Shown piece by piece: positions 1 through 9,057 of a stretch of 64,000 nucleotides of DNA. Position 1 is the stretch's first letter; each line of letters opens with the position of its first letter. Where the stretch lies: positions 186,001-250,000 of the forward strand of contig NZ_JAXMNY010000003.1 of assembly GCF_034670185.1 (NCBI RefSeq), written 5' to 3'. The position numbers and the translations under genes were made by a program. Under the pieces are notes generated by a model. That model saw only the letters and a list, made by a program, of their open reading frames with translations. It had not been told where the DNA came from and made no database searches. This DNA is from Nisaea sp. Lineage in GTDB: Bacteria; Pseudomonadota; Alphaproteobacteria; Thalassobaculales; Thalassobaculaceae.

Positions 1-165
1 GGCTTCCTGGCCATGGGCGCGGCGCTGCGCTCCGTTTATGGGCGGCTGAAAGAGACCGGCTCAAGCAAGGGTGCCTCCCAGAAGCTGGACGATTTTGGCG
101 CTTTCTCCCGGACGATGGGTTTCGGTGACGTCTGGGACTTCGAGAAGGCGCACGCGCAGGACTGA
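1..165 (+). CDS. C-terminal fragment of an unidentified protein
   Basis: An open frame runs from the first base of the window to a TGA at 163-165 and gives 54 residues, ending DFEKAHAQD. The 5' part lies outside the window. The fragment contains AMGAALRSVYGRL and DDFGAFSRTMGF. The first piece could be the last helix of a sugar kinase of the FGGY type or of a 3-hydroxyisobutyrate dehydrogenase-like enzyme, but neither match is convincing from so little sequence. It lies 94 bases upstream of the FAD/Fe-S dehydrogenase on the same strand and could be its operon partner. Confidence 0.55.
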   Translation, partial: GFLAMGAALRSVYGRLKETGSSKGASQKLDDFGAFSRTMGFGDVWDFEKAHAQD

Positions 166-259
166 TATGTGGCGGCGCCTTGCCGCATCGTGGAAGTCGA
201 TTTGTCATGGTGGAAGAATGCGCCAGACTCCGCGCACAGTTTTTGTCAGGAGTTAAGTG

Positions 260-3166
260 ATGGCTGCCGTGTCGCCAAGTGATGGGGATCTGGCCGTGCG
301 CCTTGAGCGCGCGTTGCAGGGAGAGGTGCTATTCGACCGCTTTTCCCGGGGCCGTTATTCGACCGATGCCTCGATCTATCAGGTTGAGCCGGTCGGCGTC
401 GTCATCCCGAAGAATCAGGCCGACTTGATTGCCGCCATGGAGATCGCGCGGGAGAACGGAGTCTCCTTGCTGCCGCGCGGCGGCGGTACCAGTCAGTGCG
501 GGCAGACGGTGAACGAGTCTCTGGTGCTCGACTGCTCGAAGCACCTGAACAGGATCATCGAAATCGATCCGGAGAACATGCGTGCGGTTGTCGAGCCGGG
601 CATTGCGCTCGACCATCTGAACGCGGCTCTGAAGCCCTACGGACTGTTCTTCCCCGTCGATGTCTCGACCGCCAGCCGGGCCACCATCGGCGGCATGACA
701 GCGAACAATTCCTGCGGCGGCCGCTCGATCCACTACGGCATCATGGTGGACAATGTGCTCTCCATCGATGCCGTGCTGCCAACCGGAGAGCAACTTCATT
801 TCGGACCGGTGCCGGGTAATCTCGGCGCCATTGAAACGGAGCCGCGCTACCGCGATCTGGTGCAGGAAATGCGCGCTATCGCCGATCGTGAAGGTGGCGA
901 GATTGCTGCGAAATTCCCGAAGCTCATGCGCCGGGTCGGCGGCTACAACATCAACACGATCAATTCCGCCGGGCACAATATGGCGAGCCTGCTGGTCGGC
1001 TCCGAAGGGACGCTCGCGGCCTTTCGTCAGGTTGAGCTGAAGCTGCACCGCATTCCAACCCACAAGGTCATGGGCGTCTGCCATTTCCCAACCTTCTACA
1101 AGGCGATGGATGCGACCCAGCATATCGTGAAGCTGAAGCCGCACGCGGTCGAGCTGATCGACCGAAACATGATCGAGCTGGCCCGGGAAATCCCGATCTT
1201 CAAGCCGATGATCGCGGAGTTCGTGAAGGGGGAGCCGGACTCGGTTCTTGTGGTCGAGTTTGCCGGTGAAGACCATGCGGCCTGCGTCGCCCAGTTGCGC
1301 CAGCTTGAAGTGCTGATGGCGGATCTTGGCTATCCGGATGCGGTGGTGGATGCGACCGCACCGGCCTTGCAGGCCACCATCGGCGAGGTCCGCCGTCAGG
1401 GCCTCAACATCATGATGTCGATGAAACAGGCCGGAAAGCCGGTCTCCTTCATCGAGGATTGCGCGGTGCCGCTGGAAGATCTGGCCGAGTTTACCGACCG
1501 GCTGACCCAGGTGTTCGAAAAGCACGGCACGCACGGCACCTGGTATGCCCATGCCTCCGTCGGCTGCCTACATGTCCGCCCGGTGCTGAACATGCGGGAA
1601 GAGGGCGATGTGAAGCGCATGCGCGCCATCGCCGAGGAAGCTTTCGACATGGTGCGGGAATACAAGGGTTCCCATTCCGGGGAGCATGGCGACGGCATCG
1701 TTCGCTCCGAGTTCCACGAGAAGATGTTCGGCAAGCGCCTGGTCAATGCCTTTGGCGAGGTTAAGCGCGCGTTTGATCCGGAGCGGATGATGAATCCGGG
1801 CCGCATCGTTGACCCGCCGAAGATGGATGACCGCTCCTTGTTCCGCTTCAAGCCGGGCTATGCGCCAACTCCGATCGACACGGCGCTGGACTGGTCCGAC
1901 TGGGGTGGTTTCTCCGGTGCGGTGGAGATGTGCAACAACAACGGCGCCTGCCGCAAACGGGATGCCGGGGTGATGTGTCCAAGCTTCCGGGCAACGCGGA
2001 ACGAAAAGGACCTGACAAGAGGCCGCGCCAACACGCTGCGGCTCGCGCTGTCCGGCCAACTCGGCCCCGAGGCGCTGGTTGCGCCGGAGATGAAAGAGAC
2101 CATGGATCTCTGCGTTTCCTGCAAGGGCTGCAAGCGGGAATGCCCGACCGGCGTCGACATGGCGCGGATGAAGGTTGAGTTCCTTCATCATTATACGAAG
2201 AAACATGGTTTAAAGTTAAAGGACCGTCTCGTTTCCTACCTGCCGCGCTATGCGGAAGCGGCGTCCCGCTTCGGCTATCTGGCGAATGCGCGGGATGTCG
2301 TGCCGGGCCTGAAAGGCTTGTCCGAGGCCTTGCTCGGCTTCAGCGCCAAACGCAGCCTTCCGGTCTGGAGCGACGTGCCGTTTTCCGGCAGCGAAGCCGA
2401 CGATGTTGATCCGGATGAAAATGACGGGCGCGACGTGGTGTTGCTGAACGATACTTTCAGCACCTATTTCGAGCCGGAAAACCTGAGGGCCGCGTTGCGC
2501 GTGCTGAAGGCGCTCGGCTATCGCGTCCATGTCGTCGATCCGCGCGGCGAGGGAGGGCGGCATCTCTGCTGCGGACGGACTTTCCTGGCCTCCGGTCTCG
2601 TCGACAAGGCGAAGGAAGAGGCGCGGCGCATGATCGCGGCCTATCTGCCCTACGCACGGCGCGGTATTCCCGTCGTCGGGCTTGAGCCGTCCTGCCTGTT
2701 CACGCTGCGGGACGAGTTCAAGGCGATGCTGCCGGGTGCGGATAGCGACCTGATCGCTGAGCATGCCCTGCTGTTCGAGGAATTCATCGCCCGGGAGCAG
2801 AAGGCCGGAAAGATCACTGCTGCCTTCAAGCCGGTTGCCGCAAAGGCGCTGGTGCATGGCCATTGCCATCAGAAGGCCTTCGCCGCCATGGGTGCGGTCG
2901 AGACCGCGTTGCGGCTCGTGCCGGACATGGATGTCGAAGTCATCCAGTCGAGCTGCTGCGGCATGGCAGGTGCGTTCGGCTATGAAGCAAAAAACCTTGA
3001 GGTATCCATGGCCATGGCGGAGCGCGATCTGCTGCCCGCCGTGCGCGCCGCTGACGGGGACACAGTGCTCGTCGCCGACGGTACCTCCTGCCGCCATCAG
3101 ATCAAGGACGGCGCCGCCCGCGAGGCGGTGCATGTCGCAACCATTCTGGACCGCGCGCTGGCGTGA
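260..3166 (+). CDS. Fused FAD-binding / Fe-S 2-hydroxyacid dehydrogenase (D-lactate or D-2-hydroxyglutarate dehydrogenase-like)
   Basis: This 968-residue flavoprotein should oxidise a D-2-hydroxyacid and pass electrons through Fe-S clusters to the respiratory chain. Residues about 40-270 form a FAD_binding_4 (PCMH) domain, with LPRGGGTSQCGQ and the glycine-rich ATIGGMTANNSCGG. A FAD-oxidase C-terminal domain follows to about 530, ending near MNPGRIVDPP. Two 4Fe-4S motifs come next (CNNNGAC and CVSCKGCKRECP), then two cysteine-rich CCG regions, the second with HGHCHQKA and SSCCGMAGAFG. It therefore joins GlcD- and GlcF-like parts in one chain. I chose the ATG at 260, seven bases after AGGAG-like sequence, over a GTG one codon earlier. 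It is followed after 22 bases by serine-glyoxylate aminotransferase, which suggests a glyoxylate-generating role. The exact substrate cannot be read from sequence. Confidence 0.88.
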   Translation: MAAVSPSDGDLAVRLERALQGEVLFDRFSRGRYSTDASIYQVEPVGVVIPKNQADLIAAMEIARENGVSLLPRGGGTSQCGQTVNESLVLDCSKHLNRIIEIDPENMRAVVEPGIALDHLNAALKPYGLFFPVDVSTASRATIGGMTANNSCGGRSIHYGIMVDNVLSIDAVLPTGEQLHFGPVPGNLGAIETEPRYRDLVQEMRAIADREGGEIAAKFPKLMRRVGGYNINTINSAGHNMASLLVGSEGTLAAFRQVELKLHRIPTHKVMGVCHFPTFYKAMDATQHIVKLKPHAVELIDRNMIELAREIPIFKPMIAEFVKGEPDSVLVVEFAGEDHAACVAQLRQLEVLMADLGYPDAVVDATAPALQATIGEVRRQGLNIMMSMKQAGKPVSFIEDCAVPLEDLAEFTDRLTQVFEKHGTHGTWYAHASVGCLHVRPVLNMREEGDVKRMRAIAEEAFDMVREYKGSHSGEHGDGIVRSEFHEKMFGKRLVNAFGEVKRAFDPERMMNPGRIVDPPKMDDRSLFRFKPGYAPTPIDTALDWSDWGGFSGAVEMCNNNGACRKRDAGVMCPSFRATRNEKDLTRGRANTLRLALSGQLGPEALVAPEMKETMDLCVSCKGCKRECPTGVDMARMKVEFLHHYTKKHGLKLKDRLVSYLPRYAEAASRFGYLANARDVVPGLKGLSEALLGFSAKRSLPVWSDVPFSGSEADDVDPDENDGRDVVLLNDTFSTYFEPENLRAALRVLKALGYRVHVVDPRGEGGRHLCCGRTFLASGLVDKAKEEARRMIAAYLPYARRGIPVVGLEPSCLFTLRDEFKAMLPGADSDLIAEHALLFEEFIAREQKAGKITAAFKPVAAKALVHGHCHQKAFAAMGAVETALRLVPDMDVEVIQSSCCGMAGAFGYEAKNLEVSMAMAERDLLPAVRAADGDTVLVADGTSCRHQIKDGAAREAVHVATILDRALA

Positions 3167-3188
3167 TCCTGCACTTAGGAGAAGACCA

Positions 3189-4358
3189 ATGACCTACAAG
3201 TCGGGACCCCATTTTCTGCAAATTCCCGGGCCAAGCCATGTCCCTGGCCGGATCTTGCGCGCCATCGGTCAGCCGACGATCGACCATCGCGGCCCGGAAT
3301 TCCAGGTCCTCGCAAACGAGGTGCTGGCGAAGGTGAAGCCGATCTTCCAGACGGAATGCCCGGTCGTGATCCTGCCGTCCTCCGGCACCGGTGCCTGGGA
3401 AGCCGCACTGGTCAACACCATGAATGTCGGCGACAAGGTGCTGATGTTTGAGACCGGTCAGTTCTCCTCGCTCTGGGCCGAACTCGCCACGCGTCTGGGG
3501 CTGCAGCCGGAAGTGATTCCCGGCGACTGGCGCCATGGTGTAGATGCCGCGGCCATCGAGGCGCGGCTGCTGGAAGACAAGGGGCATGAGATCAAGGCGG
3601 TCTGCGTCGTCCATAACGAGACCTCGACAGGTGTGACGTCGAAGATACAGAAGGTGCGCAAGGCCATCGACGCGGCGAACCATCCGGCGCTGTTCATGGT
3701 GGACAGCATTTCCGGTCTCGGCTCCGCCGAATACAAGCATGACGAATGGGGCGTGGATGTCACCGTCAGCGGCTCCCAGAAGGGCCTGATGCTGCCGCCG
3801 GGGCTCGGCTTCAACGCGGTTGGTCCGAAGGCCCTGAAGGCGAGCGAAAACGCGCGCATCAACCGGTCCTACTGGGACTGGAAAAGCCAGATCGGCATGA
3901 ACGCGGATGGCTGGTTCCCCTATACCCCGGCAACGAACCTGCTCTACGGCCTGAACGAGGCCTGCGACATGATGATGGAAGAGGGTCTCGACAATGTCTT
4001 CTCCCGGCATGAGCGTTTCGCCGAGGCGACCCGCCGCGCTGTCCAGACCTGGGGCCTTGAGGTGCTGTGCCAAAACGCCGACGAATACAGCCCGGTCCTG
4101 ACCGCCGTCGTCATGCCCGACGGCCACAATGCGGATACCTATCGGGCGACGGTGCTCGACAAGTTCGACATGTCTCTCGGCTCGGGCCTTGGCAAGGTGG
4201 CTGGCAAGGTCTTCCGCATCGGTCATCTCGGTTACTTCAACGACCTGATGCTGATGGGCACCCTCTCCGGTGTCGAGATGGGCTTTGCCGTTGCCGGTGT
4301 GCCGCACAAGAAGGGCGGCGCCCAGGCAGCTATGGAATATCTGACCGGCAACGCCTGA
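3189..4358 (+). CDS. sgaA: Serine--glyoxylate aminotransferase
   Basis: A 389-residue class V PLP aminotransferase that converts serine plus glyoxylate to hydroxypyruvate plus glycine (serine cycle, photorespiration-like glyoxylate disposal). The N-terminal QIPGPSHVPGRILRAIG is typical of the alanine/serine-glyoxylate group. The PLP lysine is about residue 198 in VSGSQKGLMLPPG, and VDSISGLGSAE precedes it. The start at 3189 has AGGAGAAG eight bases upstream. An open frame begins much earlier, at 2763, but that part overlaps the preceding gene and lacks the family start. It is 22 bases downstream of the fused FAD/Fe-S dehydrogenase, so the two are probably one operon: one could make a 2-oxoacid such as glyoxylate and the other aminate it. 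Confidence 0.93.
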   Translation: MTYKSGPHFLQIPGPSHVPGRILRAIGQPTIDHRGPEFQVLANEVLAKVKPIFQTECPVVILPSSGTGAWEAALVNTMNVGDKVLMFETGQFSSLWAELATRLGLQPEVIPGDWRHGVDAAAIEARLLEDKGHEIKAVCVVHNETSTGVTSKIQKVRKAIDAANHPALFMVDSISGLGSAEYKHDEWGVDVTVSGSQKGLMLPPGLGFNAVGPKALKASENARINRSYWDWKSQIGMNADGWFPYTPATNLLYGLNEACDMMMEEGLDNVFSRHERFAEATRRAVQTWGLEVLCQNADEYSPVLTAVVMPDGHNADTYRATVLDKFDMSLGSGLGKVAGKVFRIGHLGYFNDLMLMGTLSGVEMGFAVAGVPHKKGGAQAAMEYLTGNA

Positions 4359-4368
4359 CCGTTTGAAC

Positions 4369-5802
4369 TCAGGGCAGGGTCGTTACATCGAGAACACCGT
4401 CGGCGCGCATCCGCCAGTCCGGATGATCGCCGGCGACCGCCGCCGTGAAACGATGATGGTATAGCGGAAGCCACGGCGGATCCTGCCGGAGAGCCATGTA
4501 GCTCTGCCGGTGGTTGTCTTCGCGTGCGTCTGGATCAACTGTCCGGCGGGAGCGGTCGAGCAGTGCCTCCACCGCATCGTTCCGGTAGCCTTCCCACCAG
4601 GAACCGCGGACCCGGCTGTCGATCTTTTCGTACAGCACGCGGAACGTGCTCATCGGACTGGAATCGAAGACGCACATGTCGTGGATTTTCTTGTCCCGGA
4701 TCTGCTCCGCATAGGCCACGCGATCCTCTACCGTGTGAACAATGAGTGAAACATCGATCTGCGCCAACTGACGGGCAAGGGCATTGGTCAGGGACTGCGC
4801 TTCGTCCGGCAGTCTGGTCGGGCAGTCGACACCCAGCACAAGGCCGTCGCCATAACCGGCCTCGGCGAGCAGGGCCCGAGCTGCCTCTGGGTCGGGTATT
4901 GTGTCTGCCGGCTCCGGCGCGGCGCCGATATGGGCACTGCTGACGAAACCGCCCAGCGGTGTTCCGGCGCCGTCGAGTACATCGGCGATCAGCGCTTGCC
5001 TGTCGACAGCGAGCGTGATCGCGCGCCGGACACGGGGATCGCTGAATGGCCCCGATGCGGCGTTCAGCAAGTAGATGATCGCTGTCGGGTCGAAGTAATC
5101 GTGCTGCGTGATGCCGTCGCCAAGCTGCTCGGCGTCTGCCGGCGACAGACGGGTTGCCACCTGCGCCCGTCCAGCCACGATCGCTTCCGCCCGCGCTTCT
5201 GACAGAGGCACACAATGCCAGATCAATTGTTCTTGTGGCCGGGCACCGCCCCACCAATGGGGATTGGCTGTCATGCGAACCTCCCGACCGGGTTCGGCGC
5301 CTTCGAATTGAAAAGCTCCGCTGCCGACAGGGTGCTGCATAAAGTCTTGGCGGTCGGCGAGATGGGGCGGCAGGGCATAGCCGGAAACCAGAATATCGAG
5401 CAGATCCGCAGTTGGCTCTGCCGTCTCTATCGTCAGGGTCAGAGGGTCGGGTGCAGTGATGCGGGCGCCGCCGAGATACTGACCCCAGACAGCCGGTGCG
5501 CCGAGGGTGGCGCCGATGTCAGGCCGCTGCATGCGTTCGATGGAGTACTTCATCGCTTCCGCATCCAGCGCACTGCCGTCGTGAAAGCGCAGCCCCGGCC
5601 GGAGGCGGAAAGTCCAGAGGCAGGCATCTTCAGCCAATGTCCAGCTCTCCGCCAGAGCGGGTACGAACCGTCCGTCTGGGCCGCGCCGGACAAGTGCGTC
5701 GAACAAGGCCTCCAGCAAGGCGAGAGTGTCCGAGTTATCGGTGCAGTCCTGCGGATCCACGAGCTCGATACGTGATTGCAGTATCGTTACGGTCGGCGTC
5801 AT
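4369..5802 (-). CDS. Family 5 solute-binding-like protein without a signal peptide
   Basis: A 477-residue protein with the SBP_bac_5 (peptide/nickel/opine binding) fold. FEALFD-like LLEALFDALVRR, PALAESWTLAED, LRPGLRFHDGSALDAEAMKYSIER and PDPEAARALLAEAGYGDG are all family hallmarks. These proteins are normally exported, but this one begins MTPTVTILQSRIELVDPQDC with no hydrophobic segment or twin arginine. The start is firm: GAGGGA lies upstream of the ATG and an in-frame stop about 16 codons before it. No permease or ATPase of an uptake system is nearby. It could be a cytoplasmic ligand sensor, or a binding protein that lost its signal. It is convergent with sgaA (10 bases apart) and downstream of the type I secretion genes. 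Confidence 0.82.
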   Translation of the reverse strand: MTPTVTILQSRIELVDPQDCTDNSDTLALLEALFDALVRRGPDGRFVPALAESWTLAEDACLWTFRLRPGLRFHDGSALDAEAMKYSIERMQRPDIGATLGAPAVWGQYLGGARITAPDPLTLTIETAEPTADLLDILVSGYALPPHLADRQDFMQHPVGSGAFQFEGAEPGREVRMTANPHWWGGARPQEQLIWHCVPLSEARAEAIVAGRAQVATRLSPADAEQLGDGITQHDYFDPTAIIYLLNAASGPFSDPRVRRAITLAVDRQALIADVLDGAGTPLGGFVSSAHIGAAPEPADTIPDPEAARALLAEAGYGDGLVLGVDCPTRLPDEAQSLTNALARQLAQIDVSLIVHTVEDRVAYAEQIRDKKIHDMCVFDSSPMSTFRVLYEKIDSRVRGSWWEGYRNDAVEALLDRSRRTVDPDAREDNHRQSYMALRQDPPWLPLYHHRFTAAVAGDHPDWRMRADGVLDVTTLP

Positions 5803-5884
5803 TGTTTTCTCCCTCGGCGAAGAGCATATCGCGCAGGGGAAGCGGATTTAAAGTGTGAGCGGTTCGAGTGATGAAATGCGTGGC

Positions 5885-7210
5885 TCAGCGCTCCCGGAAT
5901 CCGCGGAACAGAAGCTGGGAGACCGGGCCCAGGATATAGTCGGCGGCGGTCCGAGCTTCAGTCAGAAGAGCGATGTCTGCCGCCATTCCTACTTTGAGGG
6001 CGGATATCGCGGCCGCTTGACTGCTGCCGATATCGAACCTCAGCCGCGCTTCGTAGAATGGCTGGCCGGTTGTCGCATCTTCCAGCAGATCCGCTGAAAT
6101 CCGGACGACCCGTGCATGCAGCGGTGGCCGGTCTCTCCAACGGTAGGCCCTGATTCGGATTTCGGCGAGCTGTCCGCGATAGACCGCGTCGATATCCGCC
6201 GCGCGGATACGGGCATCGACAACCAGCTCATCCTGTCGCGGGACGATACTCAGGATTGCTTCCCCAGGCTGGGCCACGCCGCCGATGGTGTGGAAAGCGA
6301 GATCGACGACTTCTCCCGCTGCAGGCGCGCGTATCTCCGTATTGCGGAGACGGTCGCGCGCGCTTTTCATTTGCTGATGCAACGCTGCGATTTCATTTGA
6401 GGTGCGGGTCAGGGATTCGGCGAGTTCCGTCTGGCTCTGGCTCCGGAAGGCCAGCAGGTTGAGCCTGGCGGCTGCCAAATTCTCCTCAGCCTGGGCGATC
6501 TTGCTCCGGAGCGAGTTCCGCTCTCCGAGGAGGGCTTCCCGGGCGCGCTTCAGGGCGAGCAGCCGAGGCTTGCGTTCTAACCCTTTGTTAAGCAGCGTCG
6601 ACACATCCGCAGTTTCTTCTTCGAGCATTGGCAACTGTCTGTCCGTAGAGTGAACCTGCGCCTCAAGGGAGCGGACTTCTTCCTCTATCTCCGCGATCCG
6701 GCGGGCCAGCACCAGCTCCTTGCCTTCCTGCTCCTGCTTTGCCGCAGTGAACAGGGTTTGCTCGATTTCCATTACCCGCAGAGCATCCGGGTCGGCTGGG
6801 TTTCGGGTCAGGGCGGCCGGCCAATCCGGTTGGTCCGCCCCGCGTAGCGCTGCTGACAGACGGGCCTCGCGGCCGAGTGTCTGCATCAGCCGGTTGCGGG
6901 TCATGTCATGCTCGGCCCAGGCCTCCGCCGGATCGAAACGCAGCAGAGGTTGCCCTGCGGTGACGCTGTCTCCTTCCGAAACCAGAATCCGCAAAATCCG
7001 CCCGCCGTCCCGGCTCTGCACCGTTTTTTTGTAGGACTGAACCAGCACGCGGCCTTCGGCCAGCACGGCGGCATTGATTGGAATAAGCCAACTCCAGAGT
7101 ATTGCTCCGATCACGAAGAGCGTAATCGCAGAGAGAGCGGACAGGATAATAAAACCGATGGGAGGACCGGAATCGAACTTCCCGGTTCGATAATCTGTAA
7201 GCGTGCTCAT
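5885..7210 (-). CDS. Type I secretion HlyD-family periplasmic adaptor
   Basis: A 441-residue membrane-fusion protein that should bridge the inner-membrane ABC exporter and an outer-membrane TolC-like channel. One transmembrane segment lies near residues 17-40 (IGFIILSALSAITLFVIGAI). A lipoyl/barrel half follows (VSEGDSVTAGQPLLRFDP), then a long coiled coil around residues 150-310 (repeated EIEEEVRSLEAQ-like heptads). The closing half is IRAPAAGEVVDLAFHTIGGVAQPGE, with a C-terminal barrel ending VSQLLFRGFRER. This order matches PrtE/HlyD. Its ATG overlaps the TGA of the ABC ATPase gene by four bases, so translation is probably coupled. No TolC homologue is in the window; the outer-membrane partner must be encoded elsewhere. 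Confidence 0.9.
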   Translation of the reverse strand: MSTLTDYRTGKFDSGPPIGFIILSALSAITLFVIGAILWSWLIPINAAVLAEGRVLVQSYKKTVQSRDGGRILRILVSEGDSVTAGQPLLRFDPAEAWAEHDMTRNRLMQTLGREARLSAALRGADQPDWPAALTRNPADPDALRVMEIEQTLFTAAKQEQEGKELVLARRIAEIEEEVRSLEAQVHSTDRQLPMLEEETADVSTLLNKGLERKPRLLALKRAREALLGERNSLRSKIAQAEENLAAARLNLLAFRSQSQTELAESLTRTSNEIAALHQQMKSARDRLRNTEIRAPAAGEVVDLAFHTIGGVAQPGEAILSIVPRQDELVVDARIRAADIDAVYRGQLAEIRIRAYRWRDRPPLHARVVRISADLLEDATTGQPFYEARLRFDIGSSQAAAISALKVGMAADIALLTEARTAADYILGPVSQLLFRGFRER

Positions 7211-8928
7211 GACGGGGCCGGCTCAGGCAAAGGTGGGGACAGGTCGGGCGAAGGGGGGGGAGCCGGGACAGCGATTTTTGCGACGGCTCCGTTGTCGAGC
7301 AGGATCACCCGGTCCGCACTACGCAACATTTCCTGGCGATGACTGGTCACAATGATCATCCGGCCCCTCTCCTTCAGCCATTTGAGCGTGGTAATCAGGG
7401 TGTTCAGGGCTTGTCCGTCCAGGTTATTGTCCGGCTCGTCCAGCAGGATCAGTGCGGGGTCGCCATAAAACGCCCGGGCAATGCCTATCTGTTGTCTCTG
7501 CCCGCCGGTCAGTCTGTCGAGCGGGCTGTCATAGCCGTTTGGCAATCTGCCGATCACATGGTGAATGCCAGCAAGTTTCGCGGCCTTGACCGTGACGTAA
7601 GGATCGCCCTCCGACATCCGCGAAATAACCGAGTGGATTGATCCGCCAAAAAGCTGGGCCGATTGTGGCAGATAGCCGACATGGTGGCCGAAATCGTCCC
7701 GGTTCCAGCTATGGGTATCGTGGCCGTCCAGCGTGACGAAGCCGACGGTCGGCTGCCATAGGCCCGTCATAAGCTGAAGCAGGGTGGTTTTTCCGGACGC
7801 CGCCGCGCCTGCGATACAGACGAACTCTCCGCTGCGGACATCGAGAGAGACGCCTTTCACGGTTGGCCGCGATCCACCGGGAGGCACGAAAGAGACATTG
7901 TCGAGACTCAGCCTGGTGCACGGACGGGGTTGCGGCATCAACGAGCGCTGCAACCGGGCGGGTTCACCCAGCGTGGCCGCAATGCGCCGGATCGCGCCTG
8001 CCGCCGCATTCCAATGCCGCCAGCGGTCAAGAAGTTGCTCGAGCGGCGCGAGGGCGCGGGCAAGGATGATGGAGCTGGCGAGCAGCGTGCCGAAATTGGC
8101 GGCCTGTTCCAGAACCAGCAGGGTGCCGCCGCCAAACACGGCCAGTTGTACCGAGAGACGGAAGCCCCTCGCTGTGCTCAGAATGATCGCCTGACGTTGC
8201 GCCCCGCGCATATTCGCGGCGATCATTGCTGCATTTTGCACGCGCCATCTCCGGGCGACGTTGCCGAGCATCCCCATGGCATCGATAACTTCGCCACAGC
8301 GCAGGGCATCGCCGATCTCGCGATAGGCGGTTTCCGCACAGTCGCTGCTTTGCCGGGCTGGTGCTCTGGTCAGCAGATCGTTTGTCACGGCCATGACCAT
8401 GAGGACAAATCCCGCGCCGAGGCCGAGCCAGCCAAAATAGGGATGCATAAGGAAGAGGGCCCCGAAGAACATCGGCGCCCAAATCATTTCCAGTCCGGCG
8501 GTAAGCGCGCCTCCCGACACAAAGTCGCGCAGCAGTCCGATATCCTTTAGCAGTTCGGCCGGTCTCTCGCCGCCCCCGAGAGAGAGCGCCGAGATCGGCG
8601 CGATTGCCACCTCACCTAATCGCTCTGCCAGCCAGCCGGAAAGGCGCTGGTAGGTGAGGCTGCGCAGGTAATCGAGGATAGAATAGAGCAGGATCGCTCC
8701 GCCGGCGAGAAGCGACAATCCGGCAATAGTTGCAACGCTGCCGCTTTCCGTTACACCGGAGAACAGTTTCAGCATGTAGAGGGGCGGAACGAACATTGTG
8801 AGTGAAATGGCGAAACTCAGAACAATGCAGAGCACTAGCCCGGGTACGCATTTCATCATAATTGACTGAAAATGCCGGGAGGGTGGCAGGGCTGTATTGG
8901 CTTGCTTTGGCATCACTATTGATTTCAC
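7207..8928 (-). CDS. Type I secretion ABC permease/ATPase (PrtD/LapB type)
   Basis: A 573-residue half-transporter expected to export an RTX protein. Two hydrophobic blocks lie at about residues 28-95 and 140-185, with a further segment around 255-285. The nucleotide-binding domain follows: Walker A GAAASGKT at 374-381, signature LTGGQ at about 473 (LSGGQ is usual), Walker B LILLDE near 494 and switch histidine in VTSHRQE. The peptidase C39 domain of bacteriocin exporters is absent, which fits RTX-type substrates. The C-terminus is proline-rich. A GTG at 8928 and an ATG at 8913 are possible starts, neither with a good ribosome site. The gene lies 129 bases downstream of the RTX gene, its probable cargo, and overlaps the adaptor gene. 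Confidence 0.9.
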   Translation of the reverse strand: MKSIVMPKQANTALPPSRHFQSIMMKCVPGLVLCIVLSFAISLTMFVPPLYMLKLFSGVTESGSVATIAGLSLLAGGAILLYSILDYLRSLTYQRLSGWLAERLGEVAIAPISALSLGGGERPAELLKDIGLLRDFVSGGALTAGLEMIWAPMFFGALFLMHPYFGWLGLGAGFVLMVMAVTNDLLTRAPARQSSDCAETAYREIGDALRCGEVIDAMGMLGNVARRWRVQNAAMIAANMRGAQRQAIILSTARGFRLSVQLAVFGGGTLLVLEQAANFGTLLASSIILARALAPLEQLLDRWRHWNAAAGAIRRIAATLGEPARLQRSLMPQPRPCTRLSLDNVSFVPPGGSRPTVKGVSLDVRSGEFVCIAGAAASGKTTLLQLMTGLWQPTVGFVTLDGHDTHSWNRDDFGHHVGYLPQSAQLFGGSIHSVISRMSEGDPYVTVKAAKLAGIHHVIGRLPNGYDSPLDRLTGGQRQQIGIARAFYGDPALILLDEPDNNLDGQALNTLITTLKWLKERGRMIIVTSHRQEMLRSADRVILLDNGAVAKIAVPAPPPSPDLSPPLPEPAPS

Positions 8929-9057
8929 ATAAATACAACCAATAAGTTTCTATCATTGACTGCATTTGTATGCGAGTCGTCTCGAATTGTTGGTCTGAGG
9001 GGGCTTTTACCATTTCCGGGAGAGCTCCGAGCTCTTCAATCTCCGGTGGCTTTAATC

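Noticed and set aside
329..1552. 407-codon minus-strand frame opposite the FAD/Fe-S dehydrogenase
   Set aside because: Antisense to a well-conserved FAD domain, no domain of its own.
2763..3188. N-terminal extension of the aminotransferase frame
   Set aside because: It overlaps 400 bases of the upstream gene, its residues are Arg/Pro-rich shadow-like sequence, and the ATG at 3189 has a good ribosome site and the family's usual start.
9021..9035. AGAGC/GCTCT hairpin after the RTX gene as a terminator
   Set aside because: Only five base pairs and no T run on the minus strand; too weak to list.
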